This document shows positions 1 to 13,536 of a stretch of DNA of 64,000 nucleotides, one piece after another. Source of the DNA: Phoebastria nigripes (lineage: Eukaryota; Chordata; Aves; Procellariiformes; Diomedeidae); contig JAYKAV010003357.1 in assembly GCA_035582835.1 (NCBI GenBank), positions 7,176 through 71,175 of the forward strand, written 5' to 3'. Numbering within the stretch: position 1 is the first letter of the stretch; each line of letters begins with the position of its first letter. The notes below the pieces were generated by a model that searched no databases, was not told where the DNA came from, and was given only the letters and a program-made list of their open reading frames with translations. A program made the translations under genes and the position numbers.

Positions 1-270
1 CGTCCAGGTGGCGTAGCAGGTCGTTCACCGCTTCCTCCTGGATTATGGGGGGTTTATCCCGCTCACCGTCCCCGTCTTCCAGCTCAGGGGGCTGAATACC
101 CTGAGGGTGACTGGTCTGACTATTGAAGACTGAGGCGAAGAAGGCATTAAGTACCTCAGCCTTTTCCTCATCCTCGGTGACAACGTTCCCCCTGGCATCC
201 AATAGAGGATGGAGATTCTCCTCGGCTCTCTTTTTGTCGTTAATGTATGTCTCTCTTCTTCCAGTCTTCG
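1..270 (-). mobile_element. CR1 LINE ORF2 fragment, cut by window edge
   Basis: The minus strand stays open and encodes the linker between the endonuclease and reverse transcriptase of CR1 ORF2. Visible pieces are AEVLNAFFASVFNSQTSHPQ (about 130-190) and an acidic ELEDGDGERDKPP stretch (about 50-90). This is the conserved CR1 KAEVLNAFFASVF block. The element continues out of the window to the left, where the polymerase domain would lie, and homology fades near 270, which is the usual 5' truncation of a CR1 copy. Non-LTR retrotransposons of this group copy themselves by target-primed reverse transcription, but a fragment this short is inert. Family assignment is confident; the subfamily is not determined. 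Confidence 0.85.
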
Positions 271-3200
271 GGCAAAACTATTGTTTCATCTACCTATCTT
301 AAAGCTGTATTCCCTCTGGTAAAACATTTAATCTATATCTTTTATTCCAGAAAATCTTTTTTCATGATTTATCATGATTAGAAAATTGTAGATTCTATTA
401 AACAGATTAAATGTATCTTGAAATTAGATTGGTATCAAATCCCTTAAAATTACAATGACATATCAAAATCTTCCCCAGACAGATATAGCTAGAGAACTTA
501 TAGCTGAGTTTACAGATGCTTTAAAGAAGTAAGTCTGCCTACAGTCTAGACAACATAAGAGATATTGAATATGAAAAGCAGACATCAATTGTGTTCAGAA
601 AGCAGTTTTGGTAGGTACATAGTATATATGAGCTGTAACACTTCAATAATGAAAACAAAGGCTTTGGCATTTCGGCTGAAACAAAGCTGATCNATTGCAG
701 AAGTAAATATCCCAGTGGCTTTTTTCATCATGCAACTCTAATATTCCATGAAGGAACAAATTAGCCTTCTTAAGCTGTTCCTCCCCAGTGAATACTAAAT
801 ACAAGGCTTAGGATTTATTGACTGCAACCATTCCACAGGGTAAGTATGCTTTGCAGTGTGCCCAACAGTCTTAGTTTTGATTGATCCAGTCTAGGGGACA
901 TATTGAAGCACACTGTAGGTTCCTCTTAGGATATGCACCCAACTTTCATTTTCTATTTGTATTTGGAACATGGCCTAAGTGCAGAAAGTACTTGCTTCAC
1001 AGTCTAGACAGAGCCAATATCAGCACTTTCTGAAAATAAACATAATTCTTTTATTTCCACTCAAATTTGCAAAGTTTTGCAAAGAACTCCCAAGCATATA
1101 TACCAGGAGGAGAGCTCTGACAGCAATCAGCTTTGACCTTGTAGGAAAAGGTATGTTGGAAGTGTATGTTGAAGCTAAGCAAATTCAAAATAAAGTGTTT
1201 CTTTTTTGAAAGTCCCAGTGGTATTTATCCTTTGGAATGGCTTAGATAGGAAAGTGACAATTTATTTATCACCTGAAAGCCTTTCCTCATGACTAAACAT
1301 CTTTCCAAAAGATAAGCTATCTCACAAAGATAGCTTGAATTTGATGTTTACTGGGAGAGTTTCTACCATCTGTGTAATGCCAGATTGAGGCAGGATTACT
1401 GCACAAGTCCCTTTGGCTCCAAGTTTACAATGGTATGAAGAAGGTCTCCAAGAACTGTGGACATTCAACACTGATCGTGGTCAAAATTTCAGTTTCTCTC
1501 ATTTCCTCTTCTTTCCGTGACTCCTAACTCTGCAGAACGCAATGTGCTCCAAGAACTTTAAGAATGCATGAGCAGCTCTTAAACATTTTGCTGATTCAGA
1601 GCCTGAAAGAACTATTAACTAAGACAAAAATTGTCCCATTCCACATCACATTTAACAAAGCAAGATGTTGTGGTCATTGCTGAAGGCATATGTGGCACAT
1701 TCAAAACTCTTCTCTGTTACTTACATATTTTGAACCTGCACATGGAGAGAAGCCAATTCTTTAGAAAATATCTACACCGCAAACTTTTCCTCACTACTTT
1801 CCATTTACTGTATTTTATTTTATTAATATGGTAGTTACCATCGTAGTTCAAACACATCTTGTGGGTGCTTGACAGATTAACACAATGTTATTATTACTCA
1901 CATTATAGATATCATATCACAATCCTACATATTGACTGACTAGAAAGGCAGCCTGCATAACTAATTTTAAGTAGATGCCTAACTTTAATATGTGGAAAAG
2001 CCAATGAATCTAACCTCTACCATTTAAAATATTATTGTTTAATCTCTATAACCAGTGTGAATAAACAAGAATTACTGGGAATCTTTGATTTTTTTTCTGA
2101 AGATGCATACTGAGGACCCACACTTGCCATTTATTGTGTGCTGAAACTGTTTACACCTCCTCTGTATTTAAGAAACTGGCATTTGGAAAATATATTTTCC
2201 TCTTCTATATTTTTGTACCATTTTAACTAGCTTTGATATACAAAATATCTTAAATACAAATCATTTGAATCTTTATAGAATCTAACAGGAAAGAAAAAGG
2301 CTAATTCAAGACAGATTTAATGTAGTATTGCCTACTTATTACATTTAGAAAGGTTCAGGTGTTTTTCTTTTTAACACTTCAGGTTCTGAACTCATGAGAT
2401 TATCTGAGCTTAGTTTTTATTTTTGATGCTCTTACTTGACAAAGAATTGCTTGTAAAGATGACTTTCCCAGCTCCCAAAAAATGACAACAAAAAAAAAAC
2501 AAATAATAAATTTTTGTTACTTTTAAAATATCAGAATTTAATTCACTTTCTCAGTTTTGAAGTACTTGGCTCATAATTCTGATGTTTCTGTTGGGCATGT
2601 GTTATAAAGTGATTTCTGCAAGGCATAAATATGGTTATTGCAGGAGTCTTGGTCTAGAGGTCACATGAATATAAAGGAGAAAGTCTTGAACAAGAAGGGA
2701 AACCAGTTTTAGAAAAAACTGTCAGCATTGAAGGAAGAGGAATATGCCCCATCTAGAAAGAGATACAGAGGGAAGTAAACAAAAAGAACCACGCCAGTGA
2801 CTGGATGGTACTATATGAACTGAATAGCATATTGGGAGCCCTTACCCCTCCCCATAAGATCAGAATAGCTCATGTATGGTATAAAAAAGTCAACTGCATT
2901 AGAAGATACCTGATTTCATATCATTGATTTCTATAATAACAGAGCCCGATCCATTTCAAACATGTTTCTGATCTTTTCAAGGGTTTGTTGGTTTTTTTCT
3001 TTTTCCGTAAGGCCACTGTGTCTTTTATTCAACTTCTTTCCACAGTATTTATTGCCAGACACCACAAAGTTATAAAAAGTGCTTTTCCAACGAATGAAAA
3101 TTTTGTCTCCTGGCTGAAACATAGTGACATTAGCAAATCAGCTTTGGGAGTGAAAAACTACATGGAGAAATGGAAGAAAGTAAAATTGTCATGTTAAAAA

Positions 3201-6200
3201 TTTACTACAGTGCTGGACTGTTCTCTGACAGCAAAAGGCCATGAGCACTGCAGTGGACAATGAGCGGGCTCAGTGCTCATGCAAGAGTGTTTTTTACTAA
3301 ATCACAAATTATTCTATAGAGCCTAGGTTTCCTGAAGAAGCCTTTTATCAGAACATTTCCTTGGTCCAATCTATTGTAATGAATTTAATCTAACATATTT
3401 GTGGTCCATGAGAAGTGCAGAACATTAATCACGTCCCCTTTTAGTTTTCCCTGCAATTATATGAAGCTTGCTTTTGCTCTCTCACACACCATTGTAAATC
3501 AGAAGTAAATTTACTGAATTAGGTGGAGCCCACTGGAACAAAATGGTATAAGTAAGTGAAGAATCAGGTTCTTTATACTTTAATTCATTGTTCCTGCTTT
3601 CTTTCCTTTCCTGCCCCTCATCGTTATTTTAGCACAGAGGTAACTAAGGTCAGTATATTTTGCTTTCAGCCTTGATCACAGTTACATCTTCGCTATATTT
3701 ATAGTGAATGAGACAGATCAAAGAACTCTAAATCAGCTGCAGAAATAGCTAAAGCTTGCTTAAACAACAGCTGAGAAACACTTTGCACGCACCATTTGAC
3801 CTAACCTCAACTCTGCCCTCATGATGGATGAAGAAATGCAGCTTTCTGGCTGAACAACAAAAGTAGTGGGAAACATTTACCAGCACAAATTATAATGGTA
3901 GATGGAGTACCATGTTCATTTATGAAACCTCAGACTTTCCAAAAAATTCTCTTTCAACTAGACAGCAAACATGGAAATTCTCAACTTGAAAAGAAACATT
4001 TTTTTCCCAAGAAAATGCAGATGACAACTGAAAATTACTGTTTCTTTTAACTAGAACCACTACCACAACTCCAGAAAATCTGAAGTACTTCTAGATAATA
4101 ATGCTTTAAGCTCACTTTATATCTCAAGAGATGCTCTTATCCACACACACGTAAGAAAATGAAACAAACATTCAGGGGAAATGTTTCCCTGACATTTTGG
4201 ACACAGTAAAATCAGTACACAGGGCAAATGGTGGGGTCAGATCACAGCATGTTCATACATAGCATGTCAATGAAAGTAATTAGTTGATGCTGAGCTACGG
4301 TTTCTTTGTTTAATCCTGAATTACTATTTAAAGCAGTTGCTAATAGAAAGGGGAAAATCACGCATTGGCCAGCCTCCATTTCAGATGCATGGGCTAGTAT
4401 TCTCACATCTGAATATTTGATTGATGTGACGTTCGAGTACTTCAGAAACTACCCCCTCATGCACTGTCATAAGTCAAAACACGGAGTCTTCAAAGAGCCT
4501 CAAGTCTACTGCAAATGCTCAATAAAACTTCCTGTGGAGTTTTNTTGGCTTTTAGGAATACAGGATATGCTTAGCATCATACATAGACATTCTGCTCAAA
4601 TCCTACTACTACTTCTACAGAATATGACAAAACAAGGATGAGACGACAGCCTTAAGCAGGGATTTCCCTTATTTTTCAGATTAACATTATTTAAGATTTT
4701 GAAGAAATACCTGCTCCAGAGTAAAACATTTATAGTCTGTGAATAGTTTCTGGATTTGTAACAAGTGTCTCAGAACTGCAAGAGCCAAATAGATATTCCT
4801 TCCCAAAGAGATGTTCCAGTTGGTCAGATCCAAGTAAATTTGCTGTTTAAAGTAGGGAGTTAACATTGCTAGAGCTATATCATCCAGTAGGCAAATCAAT
4901 GACTTTCTGCTATGGTGATAGCATTTGGCACTTTTCATATGTATAGTTGCAATTCAGTGATTAAAGAGGGATTATTTTTTCTGTATGTTTCATTACACAC
5001 CTTTAGCACACAGAAAAGTAAGCTGAAAGCACCTCCAGTGATCTTGGGTTCACCGTATACAGGAACTTCATGATTAGTATAACTCCTGGCTTTTGTTAGC
5101 ATTTATGATGTTTTTCTTGCCAGCAAAATCACACGGCTAGAATAACTACCATACGTCTTTGCCTTGGGGTCTGGGAAACAAGTTTAGGGAGTTTCCAAAC
5201 ACAATTCAAAGGGACATAAAGTCTGTTTGCTTAGCATCTGAATATAATCATGCAGTTAGACTTCTCATTCAATTTGCAACTTCACCTAAAACATTACGAA
5301 GACCTATCTAGTTTTCTTGTCTTCTGTCGAATGTTTTATATTGAGAGAGCAGCTATCTGATGATAGAATATTAATTGATTTTCTCTCTCTTTTGTAAGAA
5401 TCTCTAGGGTACACCTGGATATGACATAAGACAAAAAAGTACAAAAAGAAAATGGCTCAGAATGAAAACTAACCATTCTGACTAATTTATAAGACAAAGT
5501 CTGATTAAAACAAAGAACTTTTAAATCTTACCTTCAGGCCTGGCATCTTATCTCATTGTGACAGAGTACCTAAATTTGATTGATTATAGTTAGTTTGGTT
5601 TTACCTATTGGAGAGGAAATGATGTAAGGCAATTATCATAGACGAAAGATGAAATTTTGTTTTCTTTTTTTTTTTTTTTTGCCAAAGTAGAGCTCTTACT
5701 TCATAGATCCACCTAAACAGACAGTCATGAAACATCCCTTTCTTTCCTGCCCACAATGTCCTAATTCCCTGCTAGATTCTGAAACTCAATTTCAACTATA
5801 TTTGCATTTCTGCCTATGCAAAAGTATGCTTATTTTGTGTGGAATACCAGCGCACTTGTGATGCATGATAGGCCTACATATTCACCCATGAGTGAAAATG
5901 CATAAATCACAAAATGTCAAAAATGTAGAGGAACAAGCCTGCATTTTATGACAGTCAAGTCATTAAAATCTAGTCCCTCCTTAAAGAGGTAAGATTCTTG
6001 TTTGGTTTTCTGTTGTTATTTCACCATCTGGAATGGGAGGAAGTAGCAGGAGGCAAAGTTCAGGATTCTTTTCTCTTTCTCCTCTTCCAACATTGCTAAA
6101 TCAATTCTAGGTCTGAATCCACATCAGCACTGGCCTGCTCCATCAGGGAAAGTCTTTAGGGAAAAACGTCTTTATCATGGCAGACCCTGCATTCTGATGA

Positions 6201-6468
6201 ATACATTAGTATGTGAGGACTCTCTAATCTGCCAAACACCAAAAACATTTCAATAACGAGTAGTGGAAGTCAATAGATTTCAAAATGGAATTGAAATTCC
6301 ATTCTAGATCCTGGAAGAGCTTATTAACTGACTGTAACAAATTTGCCATAGGTGAGGACTTTCAACCAAAGTTGAATTCTTTTCTGAAAAATACCAGGAA
6401 ACAATAAAAATATTCTCATTCACTGCACATTGTTGGTCTGGATGCAATCAATGGATGGAATTTTATGG
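271..6468. other. AT-rich unique DNA, no gene recognised
   Basis: About 6.2 kb with no recognisable gene or repeat family. The longest open stretch is 111 codons on the + strand at 4306-4641. It contains an ambiguous base and matches nothing I know, so I treat it as chance. A 16-bp T-run lies at about 5665-5680 and an A-rich run at about 2488-2500. Confidence 0.6.
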
Positions 6469-6473
6469 CCTGG

Positions 6474-7633
6474 TGTATTGGGTTTGCATGGCAAAGTTTT
6501 GGTAGCAGAGGGGCTACAGGGGTGGCTTCTGTGAGAAGATGCTAGAAGCTTCCCCAACGTCCAATAGACCCAATGCCAGCCGGTTCCAAGACAGATCCGC
6601 TGCTGGGCAAGGCCGAGCCCATCAGCAATGGTGGTAGCACCTCTGGGATAACATATTTAAGAAGGGGGAAAAAAAGCTGCAGTGCAACAGCAGCCAGGAG
6701 AGAGAAGTGAGAATATGTGAGAGAAACAACTCTGCGGACACCAAGGTCAGTGAAGAAGGAGGGGGAGGAGGTGCTGCAGGTGCCGGAGCAGAGATTCCCC
6801 TGCAGCCCATGGTGAAGACCATGGTGAGGCAGGCTGTCCCCCTGCAGCCCATGGAGGTCCACGGTGGAGCAGATATCCACCTGCAGCCCATGGAGGACCC
6901 CACGCCAGAGCAGGGGGATGCCCAAAGGAGGCTGTGACCCCATGGGAAGCCCGCACTGGAGCAGGCTCCTGGCAGGACCTGTGGACCCATGGAGTGAGAG
7001 GAGCCCACGCTGGAGCAGGTTTGCTGGCAGGACTTGTGACCCCGTGGGGGACCCACGCTGGAGCAGTCTGTTCCTGAAGGACTGCACCCCGTGGGAGGGA
7101 CCCACGCTGGAGCAGTTCATGAAGAACTGCAGCCCATGGAAAGAACCCACACTGGAGAAGTTCATGGAGGACTGTCTCCCGTGGGAGGGACCTCATGCTG
7201 GAGCAGGGGAAGAGTGTGAGGAGTCCTCCCCGTGAGGAGTCCTCCCCCTGAGGAGGAAGGAGCGGCAGAGACAACGTGTGATGAACTGACTGCAACCCCC
7301 ATTCCCCATCCCCCTGCGCCGCTCGGAGGGAGGAGGCAGAGAAAATCAGGAGTGAAGTTGAGCCCTGGAAGAAGGGAGGGGTGGGGAAGGTGTTTTTACG
7401 ATTTGTTTTTATTTCTCATTGCCCTACTCTGATTTAATTGGCAATAAATTAAATTAATTTCCCCGAGTTGAGTCTGTTTCGCCCGTGACAGTAATTGCTG
7501 AGTGATCTCTCCCTGTCCTTATCTTGACCCATGAGCCTTTCGTTGTATTTTCTCTCCCCTGTCCAGCTGAGGAGGGGAGTGACAGAGTGGCTTTGGTGGG
7601 CATGTGGCATCTAGCTAGGGTCAACCCACCACA
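6474..7633 (+). mobile_element. Solo LTR, family D (copy 1)
   Basis: A 1,160-bp LTR that begins TGTATTGGGTTTGC and ends CAACCCACCACA. The flanks CCTGG (6469-6473) and CCTGA (7634-7638) look like a 5-bp target duplication with one substitution. A TATA-like ACATATTTAA lies at 6651-6660 and a poly(A) signal AATAAA at 7443-7448, so transcription would run on the + strand. The middle is a GC-rich minisatellite (separate entry). A second copy occurs in reverse orientation at 49526-50652. No internal retroviral sequence adjoins either end, so this is a solo LTR left by LTR-LTR recombination. I recognise the type as a common avian ERV LTR but cannot name the Repbase family. Confidence 0.8.
6799..7212 (+). 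repeat. Minisatellite inside LTR-D copy 1
   Basis: Two successive arrays. First come three units of about 39-42 bp starting CTGCAGCCCATGG (about 6799-6920). Then come about five units of 45-50 bp starting CCCACGCTGGAGCAG (about 7002-7212). Many unit lengths are near multiples of three, so long open frames run on both strands: 123 codons on + at 6864-7235 and 207 codons on - at 6542-7165. The reverse-oriented LTR copy carries the matching frames. I regard these as a result of the repeat, not as shown genes. Confidence 0.75.
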
Positions 7634-7638
7634 CCTGA

Positions 7639-8709
7639 TATGTAACAGGACAGACTGGCTACCTAAAATGGCCCTAAAACATTCAGAATTGTACTGTCGC
7701 CCCTCTTCTGTCCAACACTACCTCATACACCCATTCATTAGCTAAAGACAGAAGTAGTAGAAAATTAAGAGAGCACATTAAAACACTTAATTTCCATTAT
7801 ACAGTTCATCATTTGTCAGTATATTCTCAATTTTAAGCACCTGGGTACCATTTAAAACAGAAATATTCCTGAAAAAAAATGACCATCCTTCCACCCTAAC
7901 CCTTAGCATACTCTAATGACTCTGTGTGCCTGTGCCAAATTTTCCCTGAAAGGAGCTGCAGTATTCTTTTACCAAAATATACTAAAGTTCAGCTTTTTCC
8001 AGAATATCAATTCATTTCTATATTGTTTTCCTGTCTTTAAGGACCTATAGACATTGTTTTCCTTTCTTTAAGGAGCTATAGATGTTGAGTGAATGAACTG
8101 AATGACTGTAAGGAATTATAAAAAAAANATTGAATTCCTCAATTTTCTCTTGCATTGAGATTGAATGCTACATTGCATAAGTATGAGATTACCTTCAGAG
8201 TGTCAAAAGGTATAGAGATAACTTCCATTTTGTGTGTCTCAAGAGTGTAACTGTTTTCCCCTTGTGTGAATGTGTATTTTCTCATTCTTTCATTTGTTAA
8301 AAAAAATCCAGTTATGAGTGAGATCACTTCCTTTTCTACCTCCTATAGGAGGATTTAGATCTACCATGTCACCCTTGTGACACTAGGCTTGAATTTTCCA
8401 GGTCTCTGATAAAGCATTTTTCGTGGCAGGCCAAGGCTTCTGTCAGTAGTCCATCAGAGCATCTGATTTGAAAAACTTCTAATTTACCTTCGCACTCATG
8501 GGAAACGGGAAATAAGATTTAACATGCAGGAGGGTCTACAGGTTTCATCAGTAGTTCGTTGATTGTTTGTTTTTCAGACATATAATACTGCAGTGTCTGG
8601 GTGCCAATATAAATTACTAAATAAATAACTTCTAATGCCTTAGTCTGCATGTTAGTTTAAAAGGAAACTGTACACATTTCCCAAAAGACATATCAGCTGC
8701 ATGGTGTTT
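7639..8709. other. Unique DNA between two LTRs
   Basis: About 1.1 kb of AT-rich sequence between LTR-D and LTR-A. I see no gene, RNA or repeat family in it. One isolated ambiguous base lies near 8128. Confidence 0.6.
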
Positions 8710-8714
8710 GACAG

Positions 8715-9288
8715 TGTCGTGGTTTAACCCCAGCCGGCAACTAAGCACCACACAGCCGCTCGCTCACTCCCCCCATGGTGGGATGGGGGAGAGAATCGGA
8801 AGGGTAAAAGTGAGAAAACTCGTGGGTTGAGATAAAGACAGTTTAATAGGCAAAGCAAAAGCCATGCAAGCAAGCAAAGCAAAACAAGGAATTCATTCAC
8901 TACTTCCTATGGGCAGGCAGGTGTTCAGCCATCACCAGGAAAGCAGGGCTCCATCACGTGTAACGGTTACTTGGGAAGACAAACGCCATCACTCCAGACG
9001 TCCCCCCCTTCCTTCTTCTTCCCCCAGCTTTATATGCTGAGCATGACGTCACATGGTATGGAATACCCCATTGGNCAGTTGGGTCAGCTGTCCTGGCTAT
9101 GCTCCCTCCCAGCTTCTTGTGCACCTGGCAGAGCATGGGAAGCTGAAAAGTCCTTGACTGGTAGACTACTTAGCAACAACTAAGAACATCAGTGTGTTAT
9201 CAACATTATTCTCATACTAAATCCAAAACACAGCACTACACCAGCTACTAGGAAAAAAATTAACTCTATCCCAGCTGAAACCAGGACA
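8715..9288 (-). mobile_element. Solo LTR, family A (copy 1)
   Basis: A 574-bp LTR whose + strand reads TGTCGTGGTTTAACCCC at the left and AAACCAGGACA at the right. It is flanked by exact 5-bp target duplications GACAG (8710-8714 and 9289-9293). Orientation is minus: on that strand it opens TGTCCTGGTTTCAGC, has a TATA box and an ATTAAA poly(A) signal (8842-8847), and ends CCACGACA. The same LTR family flanks the provirus at 32-41 kb (a different subfamily) and occurs as a + strand copy at 55849-56421, about 95% identical by eye. No internal region is attached, so it is a solo LTR. Confidence 0.88.
9029..9051 (-). promoter_or_regulatory. LTR-A core promoter: CRE plus TATA
   Basis: On the minus strand a perfect CREB/ATF palindrome TGACGTCA (9044-9051) lies seven bases upstream of CATATAAAGC (TATA at about 9029-9036). 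This is the U3/R promoter of the solo LTR. The 55.8-kb copy keeps the TATA box but has CATGTCATG instead of the palindrome. Activity is inferred from motifs only. Confidence 0.5.
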
Positions 9289-9293
9289 GACAG

Positions 9294-12200
9294 CAAGTGA
9301 AACGGATTATACGCAAATCCAGAAATGTGCTACTCTGGCTTTAATCCTCTTTTGTTTGTGGTATGCAGCTGCAGTTTTAGGCAATATGATGAAGCAAATG
9401 GGCCATGCCAGATTTGGTAACAACAATAAAATGTTTGAAAAATATTTATGGTAAATTATTCAAATGTTCTTCTCCTATCAAATGTTCAGAACATTAACAT
9501 CTTCCAAATACTAAATGCTTGCAAGTGCTCGGGATGTTAAATCATTCATTAAAGGAAGTGAGTGAGGTCATCTGAATGTTATTAATTATGGCATGGATAT
9601 AATGACGTGCAACTTCAGATGACTACTTTTCAGTTATTGGCCATAACCCTGAGTAGGGCTGAGCACCTTCAATTCATGCAGTTTACTGAAAGCTGAAGCA
9701 CAGCAAGTAATCATGACTCCAGGAGTTGTTTGCAGAAGGAGAGTCTGTTCTGGTTAGACAACATGTTTTCTCTAGACTTGCCTGCTCAAGGACCTGTTCA
9801 GTATTGCTTGCAAGAATGTCAGAAATAAACTCAATTGCAACATTTTCCACAAATAACATTTGAAATACCTTGCATTCTCATGATAAAGTAACGTTTACAT
9901 ATGGCTCAAGAAAGACAACTTAAAACAATTGCTACATATAAAAAGCCTGGTTTCTCAGGACTCCACCCTGTAAAAGACGTATGGCCAAGCCATGTGCTGC
10001 AGGTCAGACAAGGTCCACCCTAACATACTCTACACAGAGAGGTTTACATCCTGCCTTTCTGTTCCAGCACTTGCATTCTTCCTATAGACTGGGCTAAGCA
10101 ACTGAGAAACATTTACAAATGAAGCCTGCTAAAGTTTCTCTGTCCATCTGATGGCCAATGTAGGAGGTTCAACTCCTTCCACACTGGCACTCATTCCACC
10201 AGCTACGGTGCAAAGCAAGCAGCAGCCATCCACCTGCACAGGCAGAGGGAAGAACTGACCCAAAAGGGACAGCCGCCATGATCTCTCAGCATTTTGATCT
10301 GTTCATGCTTCTTCCTAAGGTTTAACCACAGGAAAGAGGAATGAGCCTTCCAGCTCTCTGGAAAGATTTCCTGGGATGAAGGTTGAAATCTGAGATGGTC
10401 TCTAGTTGATGGAAGCTGACAGGTTGAAATGCCGCATGAGCTTTCTCCTTCTTTGACTTTTCCATCTCTTTCTATCTGGTACTATACTTGCTTTCGATAC
10501 TTACAACAGGACTGTCAGCCCTTTACTTGTTTGAGGGAGGGACTGTACATTTCTTTTTACTCCCTTTCTCCATTTACTTATTCCGTTTTCTCAGAGTTAT
10601 TACTCAGTTTAGCTGTGAGTTTCTGCTGTTATTTCCTCCTACAGAAACCTGTAGGACTGCAGACTGCACTGAAATGGGAGAACCCCTCCACNCCCCAAAA
10701 AAAACCCTCCTCAGAGGTATTATTTTTCAAATTTCAAGATTTTTCAAGCAGTTTAATAATTTCAGACTCAATGATATACTGATGCTAGATATAAACTAGT
10801 GAATCCATCCCTCCTCTTTCAGATACATAGGCCAGTTCATAGAAATCACTTCCTCAGTTGTTGTTGTTGTTAGAGGATTCTCACATTAAACTCTGTGATT
10901 TTTTTTCCAGTGGCCCACAACCCACTCTGTGTTGCTAGTCATATGGTGGAGAAGGACCCTGAAAGGCTCTGAAATGTTCCTGAAAGGCCCCCAAAGGCCA
11001 GGTGGTCCACCTTCACAAGTGGTTGGGTATCAGTTCTGCTGATACATGTGCACGAGCCAGCAAGAGCATAGAGCTCAGCTTGGGCTGTAAGAAACACTTG
11101 ACATATTGAGTAGAAATTTGGGTGGCTGGCTCACACTGAGCATCCAGCTGCTCTACGCTGTACTTTCTTGTTTATCCCAGTAGATAATGTAAAGTTAGTT
11201 AAGGAAAGATGAGCTGCAGCCACTGCAATATAGGTATAACCACAGAAGGCAGCATTCTTCATAAAATATTGCTGAAAAAAAAAATTCCACACTCCTCATC
11301 CTAACAGGTAAGACTAGATAGCATAGGAGCACCAGCTTCTCTTTAATGTAGCAATAGACAGTGTGTTGGCAACATCATGCTATTCACATGGTTCTAAGTA
11401 TGTATCATCAATAACAACTCTCATAATTCACTGGGAGCATGACTATATTCTTTAATGAGAATGTAAATGCAGAATGGACAAAAGGTTGGGTTTTTTAAAG
11501 GCACTATTCAAAAATTAAATAATTAAAATACAATAATTATCATAAATTCTTCAAGTGAGTTCAATAGAAAACAAACTAGTTGTATAGCAATACTTTCCTT
11601 CAAAACAATACTATGAAAAGTTTAAGTGTTCACTTCAGTATTCATTAAAATTATACATAAATATTTATGTGTCAATTAAGGAAAATCCTGTATAGAGGTG
11701 AAATTCTGCAATGCTGAAGATTAAGATGATGCTTTGTTTGTTTTTTTCCAAACAGACAGGAATCCAAAGACGCATGGAAGTGACATTTCCTGAGCTGTAT
11801 GCCACAGAAAAGAATCCAGCAGGCAAATGTAGAAACCAAACGTGAAACTTCTCCCGCAAATGAAAGAATGGAAAAAAGAGCAGAACCATATTAGCACCTT
11901 TTGTGGCAGTCAGGGGAAGGGCAGGGAGGTAGGAGAAATACTCTTTGTGTTGGTTTCACTCAAAACTGATTTTCAGACACAAGACTGGTGAGATTTGATC
12001 TTGTGGAGCTGTGACACTCAGTATGAGTATAATGATGTGTTTCATAATATTAGCAGTATAATGAACTAAATGTAGTAAAGTTTAAATGACAAATCAAAAC
12101 CTGTATGCCAAAAAGCACACGGTACAGTGCAACACACTTAAGGAAATAGTCCTTACTGGGATAGGAAAATATAATACTACACAAAAGGGCTGCAGAGAGA

Positions 12201-13457
12201 AGAACTATACCTGACACATAACCAGGGGCATATAAATAATTCCTTGAAATAGTAGTTTTGCTCCTTCCTACTTCTTAAGTATTTATTGTGACATTTCTAA
12301 ATTGTTTTTTGAACAATTTTTTTATAAATGTCAAAATTTCAACTCACAGTCCCTATTTGGGAAGAAAGCAGTGTTGAAATACTTTAAAATAGCTTAGAAC
12401 CTTATGACCATTCATGAATTCAAGGAACGTCACATGAAGTCCAATCTTAGTCTGATTAGTAAAGATGGTAAACTGTAGCAGTGTCTAACTTCACTCAGTG
12501 GACCAGTCTGGACAGTGAAAGAAAGCGTTCAGCCCATCTTCACACTCTAGATGAGGGTCTCTTGATGGCAGCTATGTATGAAGCAAATTGGAAAGATCTG
12601 CTGTATCGAATCAATGCTTTGTACTGATGCATACATTGATAAAAATGGCAATGGGGCAACGGGGTTGGTTTTTTTTTTTTGGTCTTGCACTTTTACTAAG
12701 AGGTTGAATAAAAACTCTTGGATATATCTGGCAATACTGAAATAACTTCCAGTTTTATTTCAGCAGGAAATTTTCCAAAGGAAGTGTCATGTAGTAGTCA
12801 GAATGAATAGCAAGAGCCAGGATACTTAAACTCTGTTCTCATGTTGAGGACACCTGACACAAGAACCTTTCCTGATTTTTAAAAAAGTTGCCAACACATG
12901 ATGCAACTCCAGAGAAATCCAATACAGCTTTCTTATTTCTTGCTGCCTGCTCATTTCTCACTGTTTTGGAAACACATAGCCTTCTCCTTTGTATGCAGCT
13001 GTTGTGAGGCACTCTGCTCCTAAGTTTTGCCTTGAGCTTTGGTTCAGCTGTCCAGTGGTATGGGTAATGAAATAAGGTAATCAAAGAGTAATTAATATTT
13101 ATGGAGTACTCCAAAATGCTTTGTATGAAAGTTGCAAAGACCCTCTGATATAAGGAAAACAAGATTGTCACGGAGAAAATTTTGGCAATAGCGCACAGGC
13201 AGCTGATGATGACACCTTTACTTTGTCTGAGTTGAGGTACTTAATGAAAAACTTCCAATGAAATTCAGGTAACACTTCATGATATCTTCCAAACTACCCT
13301 TATTGTTCACTTGAGAAAAATCATGATCCTCTGACCAGAAACACAGGTCATCTACAAATGAGCAAAGAACATTGGAAACAGAACCTGATACAGATATAGT
13401 ATTTGAATCGCAGTACTATAGCTGAGCATACAGTGAAGCTGTATTCTATGTTTTAGG
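9294..13457. other. AT-rich unique DNA
   Basis: About 4.2 kb with no recognised gene or repeat family. It contains a short (GTT)n run at about 10856-10875 and several homopolymer runs. Two overlapping open frames of 103 and 117 codons at 10429-10799 share an ambiguous base and match nothing I know. Confidence 0.6.
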
Positions 13458-13536
13458 TAGTCCTGCGAGGAGCAAAGAGTTGGACTCCGTGATCCTTATG
13501 GGTCCCTTCCAACTTGAGATATTCTATGATTCTATG
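13458..13536 (+). mobile_element. CR1 LINE 3' end, very short
   Basis: A 79-bp stretch that ends GGGTCCCTTCCAACTTGAGA followed by the tandem tail ATTCTATGATTCTATG. This is the standard CR1 3' terminus in the + orientation. Heavy 5' truncation is usual for this family. It has no coding capacity. Confidence 0.88.

Noticed and set aside
4306..4641. 111-codon open frame on the + strand
   Set aside because: It contains an ambiguous base, has no recognisable motif and lacks exon signals. It is consistent with chance.
10429..10799. Overlapping 103- and 117-codon frames with hydrophobic stretches
   Set aside because: They are two frames of the same DNA sharing an N, with pyrimidine-rich sequence giving Phe/Leu/Ser runs. 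No family match.
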